From assembly GCA_963965975.1 (NCBI GenBank), contig OZ014422.1, positions 5,169,155-5,233,154 on the forward strand: DNA of 64,000 bases. Reading direction: 5' to 3'. The number at the start of each line of letters is the position of its first letter. Positions within the stretch are counted from its first letter, which is position 1. Of this stretch, positions 20,631-32,883 are shown piece by piece. The position numbers and the translations under genes were made by a program. The DNA is from Xestospongia bergquistia. Lineage: Eukaryota; Porifera; Demospongiae; Haplosclerida; Petrosiidae. The notes beneath the pieces were generated by a model that saw only the letters and a program-made list of their open reading frames with translations, made no database searches and was not told where the DNA came from.

Positions 20631-21346
20631 CTTGTTTGACTCATTCCTACAAAATATATTAGAACATATGTATGAATTCCATGTGATATCCCTGTATCAT
20701 AGAATAACAAGTCATCTTACTTCCATAATTAGTCAATTCCATAATACATTAGTAATGAAAACAATATGATGATTACTTTATTACATATAATAATTTTCTA
20801 TGTATATCCAACCTGGTTAAATCAATGTTTACATTGACACGTTATAGTGTCATTGATGACCAGATTCAATCACCTGATTCTGAGAACATAAATTGTTGTA
20901 CTAAAAGTTGCGGGATCAACTAACTACAAAGACTTTACATTTAAGGAGTCCAGTTTTAAATCATCAACAACCAGCTATTGTCATTTTACTTACCATTTTT
21001 CAAGGAGCTCCACTATCTAAGTAAGTGCCTAGGATGTAAAGATACCAGTATGAGACTGAAATATGGTAGCCAACAAGTTAAGGTTAAATTCTTGATATTG
21101 ATTGAAAGCTTATAAATTTTCCCATTAATAACACAACTTCTATGGATGTAATTATTTGCTTTCTTGTCTTGGTAGTAATGATCATATTAGTGTTATAATC
21201 ACATAGTGTTCTAAGAAAGCCATAATTAGAGAATTGTCTATAGAAGCAATAATGTAGACAAGGCACACCCATTGTGTGGGGGTGAGTTAGACTGACCAAG
21301 TAACACCAATTATTAACATGGGTACTATAAGTAAAAAATTAAATTA
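20631..21346. other. Spacer with decayed signal-peptide/Cys exon on - strand
   Basis: 21084-21299 on the minus strand keeps CFYRQFSNYGFLRTLCDYN but has lost the in-frame leader. The empty site for the MITE at 13487-13718 is at about 20826. Sequence up to about 21345 equals the distal upstream region of T3/T10 and then switches abruptly into TRAF coding sequence. Confidence 0.5.
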
Positions 21347-22110
21347 TGAATATGAATATGATGACTCCCTATCATGGCCTTTTTGTGCTGATATTGTTAT
21401 TGACATACTTAATTGGAGAGACGATCATAGTCATCATAGAAAGATTCTGCATTTCAATAATGACAGTTGTCATAACGCTTGCGCTAGAGTTTATGATGAT
21501 GGTCTAGCCCCTAGAGGACGAGGTAATAATAAAGTTATACCTCTTTCTATGTTATTCCCTAAATATCCTACATCCACAAAATATCTTCAAGATGACTGTA
21601 TGTGTATTAGAATATATGATGTTGCTGTTTATAACACTCTTCTAATAAACAAAACTCCAAGATGGCAGACTTCAAAGAACACCTCATCATCTTGGCTTAT
21701 AGAATTCACTATGATAGAGTTTCATATGCATAAAATGTATGACAGTGTGTACTTTAGTCCTCCATTCTATACTCATAAAAATGGCTACAAAATGAGATTA
21801 GAAGTGTATCCTAATGGATGTGGTGATGGTAAAGGCACTCATATCTCCCTCTTTGCTCGTTTGCTTAAAGGTGAGAATGACTGTAATCTGAAATGTCCAA
21901 TGATTATTGATCTATAATACAACTTATTTATTGGCATAAAAATAATTCAAACTTCATGGATGTGATCTATTTTGCTAATGCAGTATCTGATGCTTGTAAT
22001 CAAGTAACAGGCGCAAAGGAAAAAGCTGATTCATTTGAGAATTAAATTTACATTAAGTTATAAGAGTTCCTTTAGTAAAAGGTTTTATTTTCATAAACAA
22101 ATCACAGAGA
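21347..22110 (+). pseudogene. T4: 3' fragment of a TRAF-like gene
   Basis: Starts in the middle of MATH5 (YDDSLSWPFCADIVIDILNW) directly after distal upstream sequence, so everything from the proximal promoter through RING, zinc fingers and MATH1-4 is missing (about 4 kb compared with T3). MATH6 is open until a TAA at 21915-21917, after which the remaining homology (to about 22110) has further gaps, including loss of the LPWG..KFC part. No start codon of the family and no RING. A fused short frame can be read from 21318 but there is no reason to think it is used. Confidence 0.9.
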
Positions 22111-23994
22111 CAATATAGACTTGCAGTAACTAAAAATATTACATTTTTTGTTATTACTTTATAATTTAAAATTTATTTGAGCAATTAGCCAAACAGTTCT
22201 TAGCTTTTATTGCAAAAAAAATTACAATTGATTCCATAATTGTTGTAGAAGATAAAGAATTAACAAAAAAAAAACTGACTAGAGCTACAATCATGATTAG
22301 ACACACCCATTAATGTAGCACTTACATTTAGCGTTAACAAAATTCATTGGTTGAATAAATAGTGAGAATGGACATGTATATATAATTATAATTATTAATT
22401 ATATTATGATTATAGGATTGCCCGGCACAGGCAAGATATATACATATCACCACTAATGGGATCATTGAACTGTAAATCAGTACCTACTTTGTGTTTAGTG
22501 GGTGGGACATAGACAATTACAAAGGTTACTATTACATTGACCTTTAATGATCTGTAGATGTCACAAATTTTTTATCAAGAAAGTGTGCATTTACTGAAAC
22601 TGTCTTTATCCAAGAATTTCCATAGTCCTTTAGTTCATGAGTCATCACATTAAGGAAGTATTATACAGACCATTCCTACATAGGCACTAGTACTATGTAC
22701 ATGATTATATATGTATATATTATAATTACTTGATGTCTAGACTAATATAGTTCTAAATTCTACTGATCATAAAGACATAATAGTTTTACTTGAATGGTTA
22801 ATAGATTGTATCATAGTCTAAGCCACATCCCAGTTGAACTGCCAGGTATTCTCTCTCCTTTTCCATGGTTTCACCTCCTCTTTCATATCACTCAATCCTT
22901 CTAAATCATCAACTTGCTTTATTAACTTGTAAAGTGGTTTTGCTGTCAGTGAAATCTTGTGTTAACTTGCATTTTCAGCTTCTAATTGTCTATTTATAAC
23001 ACACAATATACCTAACTGAGAAAAAGAAACAATTATGTTAAAGATATACCAATAAGCCTTTTAACATAACTGAAAAAGTTTTTACATGATTTTTGCAATC
23101 ACTGTGGTTGCATTATAGCTGACTGTTATATATGTTATAAACTGCAACTTAAAGTACAAAAAATAGACTTTTTCCAGAAAAAAGCAGTATTACTATAGTC
23201 TCTGCATTGTTTGTTCATTAAGGTTGCTTTCTTGTGTAGCCAATCTGGGCATGTACCAAAAAATAATTCCTTCTTTATACAACACATTGACTCATTAAAA
23301 TATAGTAATTTTATTTAATATGAAAAATAGCAATTTCTGATTTCTCATCATTATATAGGGATCCTTGTAATTGGTTGTATCATGGACTGAGACAGAGAAC
23401 CATCCCAATAAGTACACTAGAGTTATAACTTGATTATACAATATATCTATAACAACCCAACCCATTAATCTTCATACACTTTTAAGATAAACTCTCTAAC
23501 AGATTCAATACATTTTGTTTGGACTCATCCCTACAAAATACATTGAAGCGTATGTATGACATCCATGTAACAGTCCTGGTCCACCATCTTGAGAATAAGT
23601 AAATCATTCTATTTCTAATAATTTGTATATGAATAGTCAATTATTCCATAATATATTAGTAATCAAAACAGATGCAGTATGATAATTACTTTATTATATC
23701 TAATAATTTTGTTATGTACATACAACTAGTATAACCATGTATTGATTAAATCAATTTTTACAGTGATGTATTTATAGTGTTATTGATGGCCAATCAGATT
23801 CAGTCGTATGATCTTGAGACTACAAATTGCTGTACTAGAAGCTGCTAAATTATCTAACTACAGTAACAATATTACAATTAAGGAGTTAAGTCTTAAAATC
23901 ACCAACAACCTGCCATCTTTCTAATTATCATTTCTCAAAGAGCTCCTCTACATCAAGTAAGTATCTATGATAAATTGTTAGATAACTACATGTA
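22111..23994. other. Spacer T4-T5 with decayed antisense exons
   Basis: Coiled-coil exon remnant on the minus strand at about 22790-23015 (donor-like TTTTACTTGAATGG side at 22790), frameshifted. At 23130-23250 the minus strand reads ATQESNLNEQTMQRL, a piece also seen at 30.7, 46.4 and 52.6 kb. No intact gene. Confidence 0.45.
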
Positions 23995-25986
23995 CCTAGT
24001 ACATGTAGTTACTAAAGAGCAATCTTACTTTACTGCATAACCTCACCCCAAGACTATTATGATAAAAGGTAGTCTGATATATTTGGTTGTAATGTTAACT
24101 CTTGCTTCAGATGCTACATAATTTTTCAAGATTTGAATTATCATTGGACACTACTAATACCAGTGTGCATATTATTTCCTGTATCAAGAAAATCAACTAA
24201 AGATACTAACCAATCTGAGACAACCTTTGTCATGGGCATAATGGTCTGAGGGTCAAGAACTATATGCTGTCATCATAATTCATAATTAATCAAATTGTTA
24301 ATGTTCATAGCATTATTGTAACTTATAGATATTCTTACAATTTCACTTAATACTCATGTAATTACTTGGTCTCTTGTCATGATAGTGATGATGATATTGG
24401 CTTTATAATCACATTAAAGCCATAATTAGTGAATAGCATAGAGCCAGGATACTACCATAACAGACAAGGCACTAAGTGGGAAAGAGTTTAACTGGCAATA
24501 CCAATTATTACAGCTACTTAAGTGAAATTATGATAGCAAGTTGTGACAAGTGTACATTTTCTCATATATATAACAGTGTATAAATAAATACTAGCCTTAG
24601 ATATAAAGTTCAATATACTACTATATTACTATAGTGTATATATACAGACCAATTTATTGGATCATTAACTATGAGGAAGTGTACATACACTATGTATCAT
24701 AGTGTTGATTGTCATAATTTCACTCTTAGCAGCTATGATAAAATATTATTACTATAAAACAAAATTACATTACTAACAGAAAAGAGTTCACTACCATGGT
24801 GATGGTAACCATGGTGAATATAAACATATTAACCACTAGGGTAGACATATAGCTAATACATAAGTGTGACCATCACTATTAAGAAGTGACAACTACATAA
24901 GTAAAATTGTATTATATTAGGAATTGATTAATATGCTATTTCAATTGTATGTTCTTGTTATGTTTCAAACTGTATTCACTATATATTGTACCTAGTACAT
25001 GTAGTTACTAGAGAGCAATCTTGCTTTACTGCATAGTCTCACTCCAAGACTATTATGTCCAATGATAAAAGGTAGTCTGATATATTTGGTTGTAATGTTA
25101 ACTCTTGCTTCAGATGCTACATTTCAAGATTTGAATTATCATTGGACACTACCAATACCAGTGTGCATATTATTTCCTGTTCCAAGAAAATCAACTAAAG
25201 ATACTAACCAATCAGAGACAACCTTTGTCATGGGGCATAATAGTCTGAGGGTCAAGAACTATATGCTGTCATCATAATTCATAATTAATCAAATTGTTAA
25301 TGTTCATAGCATTATTATAACTTATAGATATTCTTACAATTTCACTTAATACACATATAATTACTTGGTCTCTTGTCATGATAGTGATAATGATATTGGC
25401 TTTATAATCACATTAAAGCCATAATTAGTGAATAGCATAGAGGCAGGATACTACCATAACAGACAAGGCACTTATTACAGCTACTAAAGTGAAATTATGA
25501 TAGCAAGTTGTGACAAGTGTACATTTTCTCATATATATAACAGTGTATAAATAAATACTAGCCTTAGATATAAAGTTCAATTTACTACTATATTGCTATA
25601 GTGTATATATACACACCACTTTATTGGACCATATACTATGAGGGAGTGTACATCACTATGTATCATAGTGTTGATTGTCATGCATAATTTAATTCTTAGT
25701 AGCTATGACAAAATATTATTATCATAGAAAACAAAATTACATTACTAACAGAAAAGTGTTCATTGCCTTGACGATGGTAACCATAGTGAATACAAACATA
25801 TTAACCACTAGGGTAGACATATAGCTAATACATAAGTGTGATCATCACTATTAAGACAAAATAAGAAGTGACAATTAAAATTGTATTATATTAGGAATTG
25901 AATAATGTGCTATATATCACAGGAATATTCCAATTATATGTTCTTGTTAAGTTTCAAAATCTGCTTACTCTACATTGCATTGATCA
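23995..25986. repeat. Direct tandem duplication of about 1 kb upstream of T5
   Basis: The block that starts CCTAGTACATGTAGTTACTA at 23995 restarts at 24991 (offset 996 bp). Both copies carry the same order of landmarks: the VNI..KYIRLPFIIGHN antisense exon copy, the decayed signal-peptide/Cys exon region, TAACAGTGTATAAATAAATA, and the GATGGTAACCAT dyad (24794-24814 and 25765-25784). They differ at several percent of positions with small indels, so the duplication is older than that at 45343-57818. T5 therefore has a doubled upstream region. Confidence 0.85.
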
Positions 25987-26010
25987 TTATAAACATAAAA
26001 ATAGATCCTT

Positions 26011-26067
26011 ATGAATGATAATACTGATAACAGATGTACTGATTATATTCTATCATTACAGCTGAAA
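26011..26067 (+). promoter_or_regulatory. Acceptor-like tract and in-frame leader before T5
   Basis: Contains CTATCATTACAG ending at 26061. By chance the frame is open upstream of the ATG at 26068 to an ATG at 26011, but the tract is conserved in all copies as non-coding sequence, so the start at 26068 is preferred. Confidence 0.5.
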
Positions 26068-29000
26068 ATGGATGAACTTGAACAAGATATTGAGTTTATT
26101 AATCCTCCAACATACGATTATAAGTGTCCAATTTGTTTTGAACTATTAAACGATGCTAATCAAACAACTTGTTGTGGTAATCACATATGCTCTAATTGTA
26201 CTGAACGACTAAAGTGTACTCCTAATGTCAAGTGTCCTCAATGTCGACATGATAACTTTAAAACAATTAAAGATAGATTTTTTTCTCGTCGGCTCTTAAA
26301 TTTACAAGTACATTGTTACTACCATAAGGAGGGATGTACTTGGACAGGTGAGCTACGTGGATTAGAACAACATGTAAGAACAAATTGTAATAAAGGTGTT
26401 ATAAAATGCAAGCACTGCAATTCTCAATATGATGATGAGGCATCAGTAGAAGAGCATTTACCAATTTGTGGGGAAATCCTTATTGATTGTCCCAATAAAT
26501 GTTCTAATAGCCAATATAAGCGCAAAGATATACAACATCATCTTGAGACAGAATGTCCTTTACGTGTAATTGTTCATTCCAAGGGAAGCATACCTTATAC
26601 TGCCAACAAGATAGTAAAAACAGTTCCTTTATCTTTTACAATGACAAATTACATGCATTATTTAGAGAGTAGAGATCCTTGGTTTAGTCCTCCATTCTAT
26701 ACTCACAAACAAGGGTATAAGATTCATTTAAGGATAGATGTAAATTTACATGAACAGGGCTATGTTTCTGTAGTTGCATTTACAACAAAAGGTGAGTATG
26801 ACCATTTGCTTCAGTGGCCACTTCATGCTGAAATAGAAGTGGGTTTCTTTAATTGGAGAGATAATACAAATAGTTACACCGAGACACTTTACCTCTCAGG
26901 TGATTATTTCTGTAGTCAGATGCCCACTGAGAAACTATGTGAGTGGGGTAAAGGCATTAGGAATTTTATACCCAATGATGAACTTTGCTACAACCCTGAC
27001 AAAAACACAGAATATCTACAACACAACTGTCTGAGCTTTCGAGTTGAGAAAGTTATTATTTTACCAAATATTGTACCAGATCTTCCATCATGGGCTGTAG
27101 CGAACTGCTTATGTCAATTTACAATTACTTCATTTACTCAAGTTAAAGAAAGAAATGCTTCTTTTTATGGTTATCCATTTTACACAAATTTAAAAGGATA
27201 CAAGCTTATTGTTTTTGCTTACAATGGTTCCAATACAAGAAAGGATACAAATATGCTCCTATGTGCTAGACTCATGAAGGGAGAGTATGATGATACATTA
27301 GCTTGGCCTTTTACTGGTGATGTTGTTGTTGAGATATTAAATTGGAGAGAAGATAAAAATCATCAAGAGTACACTTTTAGTTTCCATAATGGATTGAAAA
27401 GTACATCTATTAATAGAGTACTTACTATTGATATAGCACAATCTGGTTGTAGAAAGTCTGTACCATACTCTACCCTTTCTTACAACCATTCTATGAACAC
27501 AGAATTCCTTAGAAACGATTGCATTCATATTAAAGTTAAATCAGTAGATGTTTATTCCTCTCATAACATTTTTAAAGGCCCTTTTTGGAGATGCCCTTCA
27601 CATGATACTCAAGAACTTTGTCATTTTATGCTAACACACTTTAATAAACGCAAACAACACAAGAGCCTTCATTTCAGTGATCCTTTTTCTACTCATGAAA
27701 ATGGGTACAAGATGCAACTTATAGTTGATGCTGACCATGATGGTCATGGTCACGTTGGTGCATGTGTATATCTAATGAAAGGGCCAATGGATGACTTTTT
27801 GCTGTGGCCTTTTTGTGGAGATGTAGTAGTAGAACTACTGAATTGGAGAGAAGACAATGGTCATCACAGAGGAGTGATTGAATTGTCATCAAATGTCAGC
27901 AATAGTGCATGTAGTCGTGTAATAACTGGTGAACGAGGAAGTGAGGCCTGGGGATATTTACGATTTATTAAACATTCATCTCTTGAATACAATCCATCTA
28001 AGAACACACAATACCTTCAAGATGATTGCTTACTATTCAGGGTCAAAGAAGTCATTGTTCACTCATCTGAATTGAGTCAGAAATGCCCGAGTTGGCAAAA
28101 TCCTCAAACAGTTTCTCCTATCTTAGAGTTTACTGTTACAAATTTTTCAAAACGTAAAGATTTTGGTACTACATACATTAGCTCTGCATTCTTAACACAT
28201 TCCAGAGGTTATAAACTACAATTAGAAGTCAAAGCAAATAAAAACAATGATGACGATTATGTTGGATTGTGGGCTCGTATCTTAAAGGGTGAAGATGATG
28301 ATAATCTTATATGGCCTTTTGAAGCCGATATCATAGTTCAACTAGTCAATTGGAGACAGAATACTAATCATCATAATTGCACAATCTCTTTCAATTTACA
28401 AACTCCAGATGAATCTAAAAGCTGTGTTATAACAGGAGAAAAAGCTTCACGTGGCTGGGGGAAAAAGAAATTAATACTTTGCTCAAAACTTGGTTACAAC
28501 AGTACAACCAACACTGAGTATTTACAGAATGATTGCCTTAGATTTAAGGTCAAAGAAGTAGTTGTATACTCTACACATTATTGCAGTAAGAGTCCAATTT
28601 GGCAAAATCAGAAACCTACAAATTTTTTTGAGTTCACTATTACTCGATTTTCTCATCGTATTCGACTGAAGAATGCTTATTTTAGTCCTCCATTTTATAC
28701 ATCTGCATATGGTTATAAAATGTGCCTAAAAGTATATGCTGCAGGTGATGTAGGGACACATGTAGCAATTTATGGATTTTTAATGAAAGGTAAATATGAT
28801 GACTCCCTATCATGGCCTTTTTGTGCTGATATTGTTATTGACATACTTAATTGGAGAGACGATCATAGTCATCATAGAGAGATTCTGCATTTCAATAATG
28901 ACAGTTGTCCTGGTGTTTGTGCTAGAGTTTATGATGATGGTCTACCCCCTAGAGGACGAGGTAATAATAAAGTTATACCTCTTTCTGAGTTATTCAATAA

Positions 29001-29631
29001 ATTTTTTTTAACCACAAAATATCTTGAAGATGACTGTATATGTATTAGAATATATGATATTGCTATATATAGCACTCCTTTATTAAACAAACTTCCAGTA
29101 TGGCAGAATTCAAGTAACACCTCATCATCTTGGCCTATAGAAGTCACTGTAACAGAGTTTCATATGCGTAAAATGTATGACAGTGTGTACATTAGTCCTC
29201 CATTCTATACTCATAAAAATGGCTACAAAATGAGATTAGAAGTTTATCCTAATGGATGTGGTAATGGTAAAGGTACTCAGATCTCCCTCTTTGCTCGTTT
29301 ACTTAAAGGTGAGAATGATTGTAATCTTAAATGGCCAACGAATATTAATCTAACAATAGAACTTATTAATTGGCTTGAAGATGACTCACATTTCACGGAT
29401 GCAATCAATTTTACTAAAGCAGTATCTGGTGCTTGTAATCAAGTAACGGGTACAAAGGAAAAAGCTGATTTACCTTGGGGGATTCATAAATTCTGCGCTC
29501 ACTCTATTTTATATGAAGCTACTCATAATATTCAATTTATTGAAGATGACTGCATTCGTGTGAGAGTAATAATGCAAGAGTTTATTTTTCATAAACAAAC
29601 CACAGAAACAATGTACAATAGTGATTTGTAG
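26068..29631 (+). CDS. T5: RING / TRAF zinc finger / six-MATH protein, complete
   Basis: 1,187 codons from MDELEQDIEF. RING cysteines and histidine at C20, C23, C36, H39, C41, C44, C56, C59; zinc fingers about 80-175; six MATH domains, the last ending near residue 1168. The start at 26068 is chosen because MDELEQ is the shared start of T6, T8, T9 and T10 and directly follows the CATTACAG acceptor-like tract; an upstream ATG at 26011 would read through that tract. It has a C-terminal tail (MQEFIFHKQTTETMYN) that T3 and T7 lack, because the stop used there is absent. MATH2 is two to three residues shorter in the YKLI.FAYNG loop than T3, as in T7. Probable cytoplasmic TRAF-type ubiquitin ligase or adaptor (family inference). 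Confidence 0.95.
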   Translation: MDELEQDIEFINPPTYDYKCPICFELLNDANQTTCCGNHICSNCTERLKCTPNVKCPQCRHDNFKTIKDRFFSRRLLNLQVHCYYHKEGCTWTGELRGLEQHVRTNCNKGVIKCKHCNSQYDDEASVEEHLPICGEILIDCPNKCSNSQYKRKDIQHHLETECPLRVIVHSKGSIPYTANKIVKTVPLSFTMTNYMHYLESRDPWFSPPFYTHKQGYKIHLRIDVNLHEQGYVSVVAFTTKGEYDHLLQWPLHAEIEVGFFNWRDNTNSYTETLYLSGDYFCSQMPTEKLCEWGKGIRNFIPNDELCYNPDKNTEYLQHNCLSFRVEKVIILPNIVPDLPSWAVANCLCQFTITSFTQVKERNASFYGYPFYTNLKGYKLIVFAYNGSNTRKDTNMLLCARLMKGEYDDTLAWPFTGDVVVEILNWREDKNHQEYTFSFHNGLKSTSINRVLTIDIAQSGCRKSVPYSTLSYNHSMNTEFLRNDCIHIKVKSVDVYSSHNIFKGPFWRCPSHDTQELCHFMLTHFNKRKQHKSLHFSDPFSTHENGYKMQLIVDADHDGHGHVGACVYLMKGPMDDFLLWPFCGDVVVELLNWREDNGHHRGVIELSSNVSNSACSRVITGERGSEAWGYLRFIKHSSLEYNPSKNTQYLQDDCLLFRVKEVIVHSSELSQKCPSWQNPQTVSPILEFTVTNFSKRKDFGTTYISSAFLTHSRGYKLQLEVKANKNNDDDYVGLWARILKGEDDDNLIWPFEADIIVQLVNWRQNTNHHNCTISFNLQTPDESKSCVITGEKASRGWGKKKLILCSKLGYNSTTNTEYLQNDCLRFKVKEVVVYSTHYCSKSPIWQNQKPTNFFEFTITRFSHRIRLKNAYFSPPFYTSAYGYKMCLKVYAAGDVGTHVAIYGFLMKGKYDDSLSWPFCADIVIDILNWRDDHSHHREILHFNNDSCPGVCARVYDDGLPPRGRGNNKVIPLSELFNKFFLTTKYLEDDCICIRIYDIAIYSTPLLNKLPVWQNSSNTSSSWPIEVTVTEFHMRKMYDSVYISPPFYTHKNGYKMRLEVYPNGCGNGKGTQISLFARLLKGENDCNLKWPTNINLTIELINWLEDDSHFTDAINFTKAVSGACNQVTGTKEKADLPWGIHKFCAHSILYEATHNIQFIEDDCIRVRVIMQEFIFHKQTTETMYNSDL

Positions 29632-31578
29632 TAACTAAAAATATTACATTTTTTGTTATTACTTTATAGTGTAAAAATTACTTAATGCATTAAAATTATA
29701 TTTTTTTTGAATTCACAATAGCAATTTGACAAAGAGTTCTTAACTTTTGTTACAAACAAGATTACAATTAATCTCATAATTGTTGTAGAAGATAATTACC
29801 TCACAATGAAGCTCTAACTAGAGCTACAATCATGATTAGACACATCCATCAATGTAGCACTCACAATTGGAGTTAACTAAACTCATTGGTTGCTATATGT
29901 GTTGGCTACTAGTTTAATATTTGTTTTCACTTTTAATTGTCGCAAACAAAAATGAAATAAAATAGTTACATTAGACATATATACATATAATTATATATTA
30001 TATTAGTATACATGCAGTCCAAAATGATTACAGGACTGCCTGGTATAGGCAACATCCCTACATAGGTAACAGTACTATGTACATGATTATATATGTATAT
30101 ACTATAATTACTTGTTGACTAGACTAATATAGTTTTAAAATCTACTGATCACAAAGACACACTAGTTTTACCTACATGGTTAAAGGATTGTATCATAGTC
30201 TGAGCCAACAATATACATGTAATTTAAAATGATTATAGGACCGCCTGGCATAGGTAAAGTGCTAGGCAATAAAAACTCTATTATAGTAGTTAGTAAGTTG
30301 TGTGTTCAATACTAACAGTACTTGGATCAACATATGTAGATATCTCTACTAGGGGGGTCATTGAAATATAAAATAATGGCTAGTTTGTGGTTTGTCAGTG
30401 AGATCTTGTGTTAACTTGCAATATTTAGCTTCTAATTATCTAATTAAAACACACAATATATCTAAATGAGAAAAAGAAACAATTTTAAAGATATACCAGT
30501 AACCCTTGTCAACACACAAATCATAACTGATATCATATCAAGCATTTCTGGATATGACAGACATCTTAGAAGGCAAGGATCTACAAAACTGTACTAAAAT
30601 TTACTTTTTTACACTTTTTTACTAAAGTTAACTTTTTTGCCATTATTGTAGTTGCATTGTGGATGACTGTTATATATTCTATATACTGCATATTAAAGTA
30701 CAAAACTAACCTTTTCCAGAACAAAGCAGTATTAACACGGTCTCTGCATTGTTTAGTCGTTGCCTTTAATGTAGCCAATGTGGGCATGTCTCAAAAATAA
30801 TTCCTTCTTCATGCAAAGCCTTGACTCATTAACTTATAGTAATTTTATTTCATATGAAAAATAGCAATTTCTGATTTGTCATCATTATATAAGTATCCTT
30901 GTAATTTGGTTGTATTGCTTACATGGACTGAGACAGAGAGCCATCCATCCCTAAGTACTTGGGAGTTATAACTTGAGTATACAATATGTCTATAACAACC
31001 CAACCCATTACTCTTCATGCACTTTTAAAATTAATTAGTTGTTTAACAGATTCAACACATTTTGTTTGCACTCATCCTACAAAGTACATTGAAACATATG
31101 TATGACTTCCATGTGACAGTGGCAGTAATTAGTCAATTCTATAATAACTAGTAATCAAAACAATATGATGATTACTTTATTACATATAATAATTTGCATG
31201 TATATCCAACCTGGTTAAATCAATGTTTACATTGATACGTTAATAGTGTCACTGATGACCTGATTCAGTCACCTGATCTTGAGAACATAAATTGCTGTAC
31301 TAGAAGTTGCAGGATCAAGTAATTAACTGCAAAGACATCACAATTAGGAAGTCAAATCTTAAATCATCAACAACCTGCTATTATTGTTTTAATTACTATT
31401 TCTCAAAGAGCTCCTCTATCTCAAGTAAGTAGTTACAATGTAAAGATACCAGTCTGAAACTGAAATATGATAACAAGAACTACAGACTGCTATCATAATT
31501 CATAATATATCAACTAGTTGACATTCATTTCTTGATATTGAATCATGAGTTATAGATTTTTCCATGGTCATCACAATT
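29632..31578. other. Spacer T5-T6 with decayed antisense pieces
   Basis: 3' flank shared closely with T2. A small coiled-coil exon remnant lies at 30174-30215 and 30390-30470 with the middle missing. At 30581-30787 the minus strand is open (ATLKATTKQCRDRVN ... ALFWKR) and corresponds to the ATQESNLNEQ piece of other spacers. No intact gene. Confidence 0.4.
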
Positions 31579-31803
31579 TCAATTGACATAGATGTAATTA
31601 TTTGGTCTCTGGTCTCGATAATATATGATCATATTGGTTTTATAATCACATATTATTCTAAGAAAGCCATAATTAGAGAATTGCTTATTGAGGCAATGAT
31701 GTAGACAAGCATCACCCACTATTTGGGTGTTTTTTACTGACCAAGTAACACCAATCATTAGCATGGCTACTATAAGTAAAAAATTTAATTTGATAGCGAT
31801 CAA
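31579..31803 (-). CDS. Small secreted-type protein or signal-peptide exon, divergent from T6
   Basis: 74 codons on the minus strand. The first 22 residues (MIAIKLNFLLIVAMLMIGVT) form a typical signal peptide: a Lys, then a long hydrophobic core ending near TWS. The rest has three Cys in CLHHCLNKQFSNYGFLRIIC and then a conserved DYKTNMI segment. Decayed copies sit at the same place in all other spacers (13973, 21084, 24.4, 25.4, 39.6, 47.6, 53.8 and 59832), where the Cys part is preserved but the leader is broken. It may be the first exon of a receptor or secreted protein, with later exons at lower coordinates, or a short secreted peptide by itself. It starts about 1.08 kb from the T6 ATG in the opposite direction, so a shared control region is possible. 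Confidence 0.5.
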   Translation of the reverse strand: MIAIKLNFLLIVAMLMIGVTWSVKNTQIVGDACLHHCLNKQFSNYGFLRIICDYKTNMIIYYRDQRPNNYIYVN

Positions 31804-32883
31804 AGCACATGCACAGTTGTGACTAGTGTATACTCCCTCATATTTGACTAAATGTAGGACATTGTGGGGTTAGCCTGAACTTCCATGACACCATGTTGCA
31901 TTTTGTATCTATTATAAAATATTGAAGTTCAGCATGCATGTATTCCAGGGAATAATATTATTGTAATTACGCAGAACTAAGTCTATAGGTAGCTATATCT
32001 AAGAGGTATATAAATTATAAACCATACAAATAAATGTAGACTGCACAATAGCAATTCTAGTATGTACTGATCTACTGATCTATCCAAATGTCAGGGAATA
32101 TGGGAACGAGACTATGTATATATACACTTCATGCATTTGCTAATGTCAGTAGATGATTCTCAAGAGGCCCAGGCTTCTATTCAAGGGAATATAGTATATA
32201 AAAATAAATCACTGGCAATCATATATTCTAATATTTGAGGGAGTGTACATCTACCATAGTGTTGATTTTTATATCATAGCACTATGACAAAAATAATAGT
32301 ATGACAGAGAACAAATTACATCACAAAAAAGAAAAGAGTCCATTGCCATGATGGTGGTAACCATGCATGGTAAGCCCAAACTAATTGACAGCTAGCTAAG
32401 GTAGACAGTAGACAGGTCTATAGCTAATAGAGACATAAAGAGACTAATGTGACTATTACTACCAAGACAAGAGAACAAGAGTGACAACTATATCAGTTAA
32501 TTAAGTAAAATTGTACTAATGAATTAAAGTATAGATTGAGAGGTAGTCTGCTAGATATCTCAGAAGTACTACAATGCATTCTTCTTTTTATATTTGAAAA
32601 TATATTCACTATACATGACTTTTGATCATTATAAAACATAAAAATAGATGCTTATGAATATCATTCTTAGAAGAAATTTCAAAATATGTCATTTGTATAA
32701 TTTAAAGTCCATTTTATTACCATAGACAAATTCAATGACTCTTGTGGTTTTGAGGTTGATTAATAAAATTAACACAAGCAATTTGTGTTTTATTAATAGT
32801 TACAAAACAATCATGAAAAATATTTGACTACAAAATTTCCTAATTTACAATACTGATATATGTTTTATCATTACAGGTGAAAC
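31804..32883. promoter_or_regulatory. Divergent upstream region of T6
   Basis: Landmarks shared with T3 and T10: GAGGGAGTGTACATCTACCA at about 32238, the GATGGTGGTAACCATGCATGG dyad region at 32346-32365, CATAAAAATAGATGCTTATG at about 32637, and TTTTATCATTACAG ending at 32876, seven bases before the ATG. Control function inferred from conservation only. Confidence 0.45.

Noticed and set aside
26011-26067. N-terminal extension of T5 from an upstream ATG
   Set aside because: It would translate the CATTACAG tract, which is non-coding and interrupted by stops in the other copies; MDELEQ is the common start.
30230-30290. Walker A-like GPPGIGK reading on the plus strand, in a block repeated in several spacers
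   Set aside because: No Ser/Thr after the Lys, no Walker B or other NTPase motifs nearby, and the frame is broken in most copies.
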